From assembly GCA_046730475.1 (NCBI GenBank), contig JBKPIY010000019.1:1-20771 (forward strand): 20,771 nt of DNA. Direction: 5' to 3'. The stretch is from JBKPIY01 sp046730475 (GTDB taxonomy: Bacteria; Actinomycetota; Thermoleophilia; Solirubrobacterales; 70-9). Position 1 is the stretch's first letter, and each line of letters begins with the position of its first letter. The notes below the pieces were generated by a model. It made no database searches, was not told the origin of the DNA, and was given only the letters and a program-made list of their open reading frames with translations. Positions 12,623-18,407 of this stretch are shown here, piece after piece. The translations under genes and the position numbers were made by a program.

Positions 12623-13722
12623 AGGATCCCCGGGTGACCAGGCTGGCGGAGATCCTCGTCCGCTACTCGACCAGGGTGGGGGAGGGCGACGTCTGCACGA
12701 TCGAGGGCGAGTCGGCGGCCGAGCCGCTGCTGCAGGCGATCTACGAGCAGGTTCTGAAGGCGGGCGGCAACCCGATCGTCCACATGGCGATGGCGGGCCA
12801 GGCGGCCGCCTACTTCGAGCATTCCTCCGATGCCCAGCTCGAGTGGATCTCGCCTGTGGCCGAGTGGGTGGTGGAGAACGCCGACGTCCGGATCGCGGTG
12901 ATGGCCTCCGAGAACACCCGGGCCCTCTCCAGGGTCCCGCCCGAGCGCCAGGCCAGGCGCCAGACCGCGACCGAGCACCTGATGAAGCGGGCGATGGAGC
13001 GAAGCGCCGAGGGGTCCTACCGCTGGACCGTGACCCAGTTCCCGACCCAGGCCTACGCCTCGGAGGCGGGGATGAGCCTTGACGCCTACGAGAACTTCTA
13101 CTACGGCGCCTGCCTGGCGACCGAGGACGACCCGGTCTCCGCCTGGCGCCGCCAGGCGGAGGAGATCTCCCGCCTTCGCGACTGGGTCGAGGGCCGGTCC
13201 GAGGTGCACGTGATCGGCGATCGAACCGACCTCCGGCTGGGGATCGAGGGGCGGACCTTCATCGCCGCCGAGGGCAAGCACAACATGCCCGACGGGGAGT
13301 TCTTCACCGGCCCGATCGAGGACTCCGCGGAGGGCGAGATCCGCTTCCACCTCCCGGCCTCATACGGGGGCCGGGATGTCGAGGGCGTGCGCTTCCGATT
13401 CGAGGCCGGCAAGGTGGTCGACGCCACCGCCGACAGGGGCGAGGAGTTCCTGATCGAGATGCTCGACACCGACCCGGGGGCGCGCCGGCTGGGCGAGCTC
13501 GGGATCGGGGCCAACTACGGGATCCAGGAGGGGACCCGCTCGATTCTCCTCGACGAGAAGATCGGCGGCACCGTCCACCTCGCGGTGGGCCGCAGCTACC
13601 CCGAGACCGGCGGCGTCAACGAGTCCGCCATCCACTGGGACATGATCTGCGATCTGCGCAACGGGGGCCGTATCGAGGTAGACGGGGAGACCCTCCAGGA
13701 GGACGGCCGCTTCGTCGTCTGA
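12619..13722 (+). CDS. M29-family aminopeptidase (AmpS/thermophilic type)
   Basis: The 367-residue metallopeptidase starts at an ATG overlapping the pdxT stop (ATGA), with GGGAGGT 8 nt upstream. M29 metal ligands are all identifiable: E227 in NMPDGEFFTGP, E293 in LGELGIGAN, H320 in TVHLAVGRSYPE, and H339 with D341 in IHWDMICDL. FTGPIEDSAEGEI and GANYGIQ also fit the family. These dimeric, two-metal enzymes remove N-terminal residues from peptides in the cytosol. Length matches AmpS-like members (about 360-410). Translational coupling to pdxT is clear, but a functional link with B6 synthesis is not established. Confidence 0.95.
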   Translation: MKDPRVTRLAEILVRYSTRVGEGDVCTIEGESAAEPLLQAIYEQVLKAGGNPIVHMAMAGQAAAYFEHSSDAQLEWISPVAEWVVENADVRIAVMASENTRALSRVPPERQARRQTATEHLMKRAMERSAEGSYRWTVTQFPTQAYASEAGMSLDAYENFYYGACLATEDDPVSAWRRQAEEISRLRDWVEGRSEVHVIGDRTDLRLGIEGRTFIAAEGKHNMPDGEFFTGPIEDSAEGEIRFHLPASYGGRDVEGVRFRFEAGKVVDATADRGEEFLIEMLDTDPGARRLGELGIGANYGIQEGTRSILLDEKIGGTVHLAVGRSYPETGGVNESAIHWDMICDLRNGGRIEVDGETLQEDGRFVV

Positions 13723-13837
13723 CTCTCGTCGGGGGCGCCAGCAGCCCCGGGGAAGCGGTTTCCGCCGGCTCCCGCTCGGGTAGAGCAGGTGTATCCAGGG
13801 TGGTCCTAGTGCGGGACCCACGAACGAGGGAGGACCG

Positions 13838-14698
13838 ATGAGAAGCAGAGCAACCGGCAGGCATGTCGCGGCTACCGCCGCCGTCCTGGTGACGGCGGCC
13901 GCCGCCGTCGGATTGGCCGTATCGGTGGCGCAGAGCGCGGACACCGCCGACCTGAAGATCACCAAGACCGATAGCGCCGATCCCGTCTCCAGGGGCCAGA
14001 ACCTCGATTACGCGATCGTGGTCGAGAACCTGGGGCTCAACCCGGCCGCGAGCGTGGTGATGACGGACAAGATCCCGGGAGGGCTCGACTACCGCTCGTC
14101 CAGCACCACCACCGGGACCTGCGCCAAGCAGGCGAACACGGTGACCTGCAACCTGGGGACCTTGGCAGCGTCGGCCCAGGCGAAGATCACCATTCGCACC
14201 CGAGTGACCAAGCGCCAGGGGACGATCGATAACACGGCGTCGATCGAGAGCGCCACGGCCGACCCAGTCACCGCCAACAACAGCGATACCGAGCGCACCA
14301 CCGTCAAGGTGAAGGTGCCGAGCGCACCGACCTGCCAGGGCGCCGCCGCGACGATCGTCGGCAACAGCGCCGATAACGTCATCAACGGGACCGCGCAGGG
14401 CGATGTGATCGTGGCCGGCGGCGGCGATGACCAGGTGTACGCCGGCGGCGGCAGGGACCTCGTCTGCGCCGGGGCGGGCTTCGACCTGGTTGCCGGCGGA
14501 GGGAAGGCGGATTCGGTCAAGGGCGGCGCCAACGGCGATCGCCTCCGCGGCGGCCCGGGAGCGGATGCCCTGCGCGGCAACCGTGGCCGCGACCGCCTGC
14601 GCGGCGGTCTCGGGGACGACCTGCTCGTCGGCGGCCTCGGGATCGATAAGTGCCGTGGGGGGGCGGGCGCAGACACACTGCGAAGCTGCGAGCTCTGA
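13838..14698 (+). CDS. Secreted DUF11-domain protein with RTX calcium-binding repeats
   Basis: The 286-residue protein has GGGAGG 6 nt before its ATG. Residues 1-33 are a signal peptide (MRSRATGRHVAATAAVLVTAAAAVGLAVSVAQSA is basic then alanine/valine-rich). Residues 37-150 are a DUF11-type beta-sandwich: DLKITKTDSADPVSRGQNLDYAIVVENLG, VVMTDKIPGGLDY, TCNLGTL and TANNSDTERT. Residues 174-283 carry about ten RTX nonapeptides of the GGxGxDxUx type (AGGGDDQVY, GGPGADALR, GGLGDDLLV, GGAGADTLR), which fold as a calcium-binding beta-roll after export. Cysteines at 94, 104, 166, 210, 272 and 284 could form disulfides. A surface or extracellular structural role is likely; no enzyme domain is present. 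Several repeats have Arg/Lys or Val at the Asp position, so calcium binding may be partial. Confidence 0.88.
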   Translation: MRSRATGRHVAATAAVLVTAAAAVGLAVSVAQSADTADLKITKTDSADPVSRGQNLDYAIVVENLGLNPAASVVMTDKIPGGLDYRSSSTTTGTCAKQANTVTCNLGTLAASAQAKITIRTRVTKRQGTIDNTASIESATADPVTANNSDTERTTVKVKVPSAPTCQGAAATIVGNSADNVINGTAQGDVIVAGGGDDQVYAGGGRDLVCAGAGFDLVAGGGKADSVKGGANGDRLRGGPGADALRGNRGRDRLRGGLGDDLLVGGLGIDKCRGGAGADTLRSCEL

Positions 14699-14736
14699 CC
14701 GGCCGCGCCGGCTCCCAGCCTCCGGTCAAAGCTGCG

Positions 14737-14758
14737 GGGCGCCCCCTCGGGGGCGCCC
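14737..14758 (+). terminator. Terminator hairpin after the RTX gene
   Basis: GGGCGCCCC (14737-14745) and GGGGCGCCC (14750-14758) pair perfectly around a CTCG loop, 39 nt after the RTX stop. No T-run follows (CTGCCCCC), as is common in GC-rich actinobacteria. It separates the RTX gene from the yebC promoter. Confidence 0.65.
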
Positions 14759-14779
14759 TGCCCCCTGCGGTCGAGGCCG

Positions 14780-14802
14780 ATCCGGGTCGGCGTCCTATCA
14801 TC
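14780..14802 (+). promoter_or_regulatory. yebC promoter: ATCCGGG - 9 nt - TATCATC
   Basis: ATCCGGG (14780-14786), 9 nt, then TATCATC (14796-14802), 7 nt before the ATG. TATCAT is a good -10, and there is no SD, so yebC is probably leaderless. The same architecture precedes ruvC and ruvA. Confidence 0.5.
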
Positions 14803-14809
14803 GAAGGCG

Positions 14810-15559
14810 ATGTCAGGTCACTCGAAGTGGTCGTCGATCAAGCACCGGAAGGGCGCCGCCGACGCCAAGCGGGGCAAGCTGTTCACCAAGCTGGCGCGGG
14901 CGATCACGGTGGCGGCGCGAGACGGCGGCGGCAATCCCGAGGGCAATCCGGCGCTTGCGCTGGCGGTGCAGAAGGCGCGTGACGCCTCGATGCCGAAGGA
15001 CAACATCCAGCGGGCGATCGACCGCGGCACGGGCGAAGGCGCCGACGCGGCGGCGATCGAGAGCGTCACCTACGAGGGCTACGGGCCCGGCGGCGCCGCC
15101 ATTCTCGTCGACACCCTGACCGACAACCGCAACCGGACCGGGGCCGAGATCCGGCACCTGTTCGAGCGAAGCGGCGGCCGCCTGGGGGAGCCGAACTCGG
15201 TCGGCTGGCAGTTCTCCAAATGCGGCGTGATCCTGGTCGACGCCGAGCGCTTCTCCGAGGACGATTTGATGCCGGCGATCGACGCCGGGGCCGAGGACGT
15301 GAGCCAGGACGAGGACCTGCTCAAGGTGCTCACCCCGGCTTCCTCCCTGGGGCCCGTCCGGGAGGCGCTTGAGGCGGCGGGGGTCGAGGTCCAGTCGGCG
15401 GAGCTGTCGATGGAGCCGCAGAGCGTGGTCGAGGTCGCCGACGACCAGGCGAAGGCGCTCCTGCGCTTGATGGACGCCCTCGAGGACCACGACGACGTCG
15501 AGGCGGTGCACTCCAACTTCGACATCTCCGCCGACGTCCTCGAGCAGGCCGCCCTGTAG
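14810..15559 (+). CDS. yebC: YebC/TACO1-family regulatory or translation factor
   Basis: The 249-residue protein starts MSGHSKWSSIKHRKGAADAKRGKLFTKLARAI, the family signature. It continues with ARDGGGNPEGNPALALAVQKARDASMPKDNIQRAIDRGTG and YEGYGPGGAAILVDTLTDNRNRTGAEIRHLFERSGG, SVGWQFSKCG and, at the C-terminus, ALLRLMDALEDHDDVEAVHSNFDI. Length is standard. YebC proteins are cytosolic; older work describes them as DNA-binding regulators, newer work as translation factors that help ribosomes through difficult (for example proline-rich) stretches. The gene sits directly before ruvC, the arrangement found in many bacteria. The gap to ruvC is 53 bp and contains what looks like a separate promoter. 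Confidence 0.97.
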   Translation: MSGHSKWSSIKHRKGAADAKRGKLFTKLARAITVAARDGGGNPEGNPALALAVQKARDASMPKDNIQRAIDRGTGEGADAAAIESVTYEGYGPGGAAILVDTLTDNRNRTGAEIRHLFERSGGRLGEPNSVGWQFSKCGVILVDAERFSEDDLMPAIDAGAEDVSQDEDLLKVLTPASSLGPVREALEAAGVEVQSAELSMEPQSVVEVADDQAKALLRLMDALEDHDDVEAVHSNFDISADVLEQAAL

Positions 15560-15582
15560 CGAGATCGGGAGGCAAAAGAGGC

Positions 15583-15605
15583 ATCCGGGGGCCGAGCGAG
15601 AATCA
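15583..15605 (+). promoter_or_regulatory. ruvC leader element: ATCCGGG - 9 nt - AGAATCA
   Basis: GGCATCCGGG (15580-15589), 9 nt and AGAATCA (15599-15605), 7 nt before the ATG. It is nearly the same as the sequence before ruvA, and no SD is present. Confidence 0.45.
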
Positions 15606-15612
15606 ATCGGCC

Positions 15613-16158
15613 ATGATCGTGATGGGCGTCGACCCAGGGGCGGCGAACACCGGCTTCGGGGTGGTGAGGACGGTGGGCAGCCGGATGGTGGCCCTCGACG
15701 GCGGCGTGATCGAGGCCGAGGCCTCGCTGCCGCTCGAGGGACGGCTGGCGAAGCTCTACTCCTCGCTTTGCGAGCTGCTCGACTGGCACGAGCCGAAGGC
15801 GTTGGCGCTGGAGGATCTGTTCTTCGGGCGAAACGTCGGCTCGGCGCTGAGCGTCGGCCAGGCCCGGGGCGTGGCGCTCCTGGCGGCGGCGCGGCGCCGG
15901 ATTCCGTGCTTCGACTACACCCCGCAGGCGGTCAAGAACGCCGTCTGCGGGACCGGCTCGGCGCCCAAGGACCAGGTCCAGCGGATGGTCGCCAGCCTCC
16001 TGGGACTGCCCCAGCCGCCCACCCCCGACCACGCCGCCGACGCCTTCGCCGTCGCCATCTGCCACGCGGGCCACGCCGGCGCCCGCGCGGCGCTCGGCTC
16101 GATCGCCCGGCCGCCGGTCGGCACCGCCCCGGCCGTCCCGCGGGCCCAGGCCGGGTAG
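15613..16158 (+). CDS. ruvC: Holliday-junction resolvase RuvC
   Basis: The 181-residue nuclease cuts Holliday junctions symmetrically during recombination repair, acting with RuvAB. The catalytic acids are visible: D7 in GVDPGAANTGFG, E67 in ALALEDLFF, H140 and D143 in TPDHAADAFAVA. Having His at the third position follows the Thermus-type RuvC rather than the E. coli Asp. FFGRNVGSALSVGQARGVAL and TPQAVKNAVCGTGSAPKDQVQRMV are further family signatures. The C-terminal tail after residue 160 (ARAALGSIARPPVGTAPAVPRAQAG) is low-complexity. The stop is 34 bp before ruvA. Confidence 0.97.
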   Translation: MIVMGVDPGAANTGFGVVRTVGSRMVALDGGVIEAEASLPLEGRLAKLYSSLCELLDWHEPKALALEDLFFGRNVGSALSVGQARGVALLAAARRRIPCFDYTPQAVKNAVCGTGSAPKDQVQRMVASLLGLPQPPTPDHAADAFAVAICHAGHAGARAALGSIARPPVGTAPAVPRAQAG

Positions 16159-16163
16159 AAGGC

Positions 16164-16186
16164 ATCCGGGTGCGGGCCCAGAATCA
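16164..16186 (+). promoter_or_regulatory. ruvA leader element: ATCCGGG - 9 nt - AGAATCA
   Basis: GGCATCCGGG (16161-16170), 9 nt and AGAATCA (16180-16186), 6 nt before the ATG, directly after the ruvC stop. It repeats the ruvC leader almost exactly; no SD is seen. Confidence 0.45.
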
Positions 16187-16192
16187 CGGGCC

Positions 16193-16795
16193 ATGATCGC
16201 CTCGGTCAGCGGAGAGGTCCTCGTGCGCCGGCCCGACCACGTCGTCGTCGATGTCGGCGGGGTCGGCTACCGGCTGGCGGTCTCGACCGAGACCCTGCGC
16301 GTGGTCCCGGCGAGGGGCCAGCGCGTCTCCCTTCATGCCCACCTGGTCGTCCGCGACGACGCCCTCAGCCTCTACGGGTTCGGAAGCGAGGACGAGCGCG
16401 ACCTCTTCCTCAACCTCACCTCGGTCAGCGGGGTGGGTCCGAAGGTGGCGATCGCCGCCCTCTCCGGCGGGCCTGCGCGCGTCCTCCTGCGGGCGATCGC
16501 GGCCGGCGACGCCAAGCGCTTCCAGGCCGTGCCGGGGATCGGCAAGCGGACGGCCGAGCGGATCATCGTCGAGTTGCGCGAGAAGGTGGCCGGCGAGCTC
16601 GAGGGCGACGCCGACGGCGCCGGGATCGAGATCCGCGGGCCCGAGGACCCGCGGACGCTCGCCCGGGAGGGCCTCCTCAACCTCGGCTATACGCCGCACG
16701 AGGCCGAGAGCCTCCTCGACGGCACCGAGGGGGAGAGGCCAGAGGAGATCGTCCAGGCGGCGCTCCGAAGGGCGGCGGGGGCGGAGGCGGGATGA
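16193..16795 (+). CDS. ruvA: Holliday-junction branch-migration protein RuvA
   Basis: The 200-residue protein holds the Holliday junction as a tetramer and recruits the RuvB motor. Domain I is an OB-fold (MIASVSGEVLVRRPDHVVVDVGGVGYRL). Domain II has two helix-hairpin-helix motifs, SVSGVGPKVAIAALS at 77-91 and VPGIGKRTAERIIVELR at 113-129. A flexible acidic linker (GELEGDADGAGIEIRGPED) leads to domain III (TLAREGLLNLGYTPHEAESLL, 155-175), which binds RuvB. Length is typical. Its TGA overlaps the ruvB ATG (16792-16795), so RuvA and RuvB are translationally coupled. Confidence 0.97.
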   Translation: MIASVSGEVLVRRPDHVVVDVGGVGYRLAVSTETLRVVPARGQRVSLHAHLVVRDDALSLYGFGSEDERDLFLNLTSVSGVGPKVAIAALSGGPARVLLRAIAAGDAKRFQAVPGIGKRTAERIIVELREKVAGELEGDADGAGIEIRGPEDPRTLAREGLLNLGYTPHEAESLLDGTEGERPEEIVQAALRRAAGAEAG

Positions 16796-17853
16796 CGGTC
16801 GAGCCCGGCAACGGGATCAGGACGCCGGGCGTCGAGGACGAGATCCAGGTCCACGACGCAAGAGCGGTCTCGGTGGACGACGACTTTGATCGCTCGCTTC
16901 GCCCGCCGGCCCTCTCCGACTTCGTCAACCAGGCCCAGGTCACCGAACAGCTCGGCGTCTTCCTCGAGGCGGCGCGCCGCCGTGGCGAGGCGCTCGACCA
17001 CGTCCTGTTGGCGGGACCGCCGGGCCTCGGCAAGACGTCACTCGCCCACATCATCGCCGCCGAGATGGCGGTGCCGATGGTGCAGACGGCGGGGCCGGCG
17101 CTGGAGCGGAAGGCCGACGTCGCCGCCTTCCTCACCGCCCTCGAGCCCGGGAGCGTCTTCTTCATCGACGAGATCCACCGACTCGGGCGGGCGGTCGAGG
17201 AGACCCTCTATCCCGCGATGGAGGACCGCCGCCTGCCGGTCGTCCTCGGCCAGGGGGCCGGCGCCCGCACGGTCACCCTCGATCTGCCGCCCTTCACCCT
17301 GATCGGGGCCACCACCCGCACCGGCCTCCTGACGACGCCGCTTCGGGACCGCTTCGGCGTCAGCCACCGGCTCGAGCACTACCACCCCTCCGATCTGCGA
17401 CGGATCGTCCACCGCTCGGCCGGGATCCTCGAGATGAGCGTCGAGGAGGGCGGGGCGGAGGCGATCGCCACCCGCGCCCGGGGAACCCCCAGGGTGGCGA
17501 ATCGGCTGTTGAGGCGGGTCCGCGACTTCGCCGAGGTACGCGGCGATGGTGTGGTGACCGCGGAGGTGGCGACCGACGCCCTCGAGATGCTCGAGGTCGA
17601 CGGCGCCGGCCTCGACCGTCACGACCGCCAGCTCCTCGCACTGATCGCCGAGAAGTTCGGCGGCGGCCCCGTCGGCCTCTCCACCCTCGCGGTCGCCCTC
17701 GGGGAGGAAGCCGACACGATCGAGGACGTGTTCGAGCCCTACCTCCTCCAGCAGGGCCTGGTGAAGCGCACCCCGCGCGGACGGGTCCTGACCGAGCGCG
17801 GCTACGAGCACCTCGGGCTGCCCGCCCCCGAGGGTCACGCGAGCCTCTTCTGA
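16792..17853 (+). CDS. ruvB: Holliday-junction branch-migration ATPase RuvB
   Basis: The 353-residue AAA+ motor pumps DNA through the RuvA-bound junction as a hexameric ring. Visible motifs are Walker A GPPGLGKTS (75-83), Walker B FFIDEIHRL (123-131), sensor GATTR (172-176), the arginine finger region TTPLRDRFG (181-189), sensor 2 GTPRVANRLLRRVRDF, and the winged-helix C-terminus with IDTIEDVFEPYLLQQGLVKRTPRGR-like residues (GEEADTIEDVFEPYLLQQG, then RTPRGRVLTERGYEHL). ATG at 16792 sits inside the ruvA stop, with GGAGG just upstream. The N-terminal 30 residues before DDDFDRSLRPP are variable, as in other actinobacteria. Confidence 0.98.
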   Translation: MTVEPGNGIRTPGVEDEIQVHDARAVSVDDDFDRSLRPPALSDFVNQAQVTEQLGVFLEAARRRGEALDHVLLAGPPGLGKTSLAHIIAAEMAVPMVQTAGPALERKADVAAFLTALEPGSVFFIDEIHRLGRAVEETLYPAMEDRRLPVVLGQGAGARTVTLDLPPFTLIGATTRTGLLTTPLRDRFGVSHRLEHYHPSDLRRIVHRSAGILEMSVEEGGAEAIATRARGTPRVANRLLRRVRDFAEVRGDGVVTAEVATDALEMLEVDGAGLDRHDRQLLALIAEKFGGGPVGLSTLAVALGEEADTIEDVFEPYLLQQGLVKRTPRGRVLTERGYEHLGLPAPEGHASLF

Positions 17854-17893
17854 TGGGGTCGCGGTTGCCTCCCCTCAGGCACAGGCGGTTAGC

Positions 17894-17899
17894 TAGCCT
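17894..17899 (+). promoter_or_regulatory. -10-like TAGCCT before the zinc-ribbon/PAS gene
   Basis: TAGCCT ends 9 nt before the ATG at 17909 and no SD is visible, suggesting a separate leaderless promoter after ruvB. Confidence 0.35.
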
Positions 17900-17908
17900 T
17901 GACCGCGC

Positions 17909-18394
17909 ATGCCTTACTTCATCTGCCCGAACTGCGGCAACCGGGAACTGAGCGGGGAGCGGACGGCGGGTCTCTCGGGCCGTCCGAAGGGCTGCTCGAA
18001 GTGCGGCTTCGGCTTCCTGTTCGAGCTCCTGGACGACTACATGCCGGCTCCCGGCGCCGCCTTCTTCACCTGCGACCAGCAGGGCCGCGTGCTCGACCTC
18101 GGGAAGGGCGCCTTCGAGCTCACCGGGCTGAAGGACGAGGACGTGATCGGCCGCCCGGTCCAGGAGGTGCTCGGGCTGGAGTGGGTCGATCCGGGCGCCG
18201 GCGGCGAGAGCGCCGACACGAATGGCGACGGCGACACCGACCCGATCGAGACCACCCTCGAGTGGGGGGTCCGCTCGCTCGGCAAGCGGGTTCAGGTGAA
18301 CGCCGAGGGGGACCTGCCCGCGACCGCGGTGGCCGACGTCTTCCCCGCCTACGACGACGACGGCGGCATGCTGCTCGTCCTCACCCCCGAGTAG
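17909..18394 (+). CDS. Zinc-ribbon plus PAS-like domain protein, unknown function
   Basis: The 161-residue soluble protein begins with a four-cysteine zinc ribbon: C6-P-N-C9 and C29-S-K-C32. A PAS-like domain follows at about 45-158: GAAFFTCDQQGRVLDLGKGAFELTGLKDEDVIGRPVQEVLGL matches the D-x-x-G-R-V-L-x-x-N/G-x-A-F-x-x-L-T-G-x-x-x-x-x-(V/L)-I-G-(R/K) core, and FPAYDDDGGMLLVLTPE gives the last strand. An acidic insert ESADTNGDGDTDPIE (68 codons before the stop) interrupts the domain and resembles a calcium-loop-like D-x-N-x-D-G-D. No output domain is present, so it would sense or bind a ligand and act through a partner. It lies between ruvB and secDF, 13 bp before the latter, where many bacteria carry yajC. 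The family assignments are by pattern only. Confidence 0.75.
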   Translation: MPYFICPNCGNRELSGERTAGLSGRPKGCSKCGFGFLFELLDDYMPAPGAAFFTCDQQGRVLDLGKGAFELTGLKDEDVIGRPVQEVLGLEWVDPGAGGESADTNGDGDTDPIETTLEWGVRSLGKRVQVNAEGDLPATAVADVFPAYDDDGGMLLVLTPE

Positions 18395-18407
18395 GCGCCA
18401 CGGTCGG

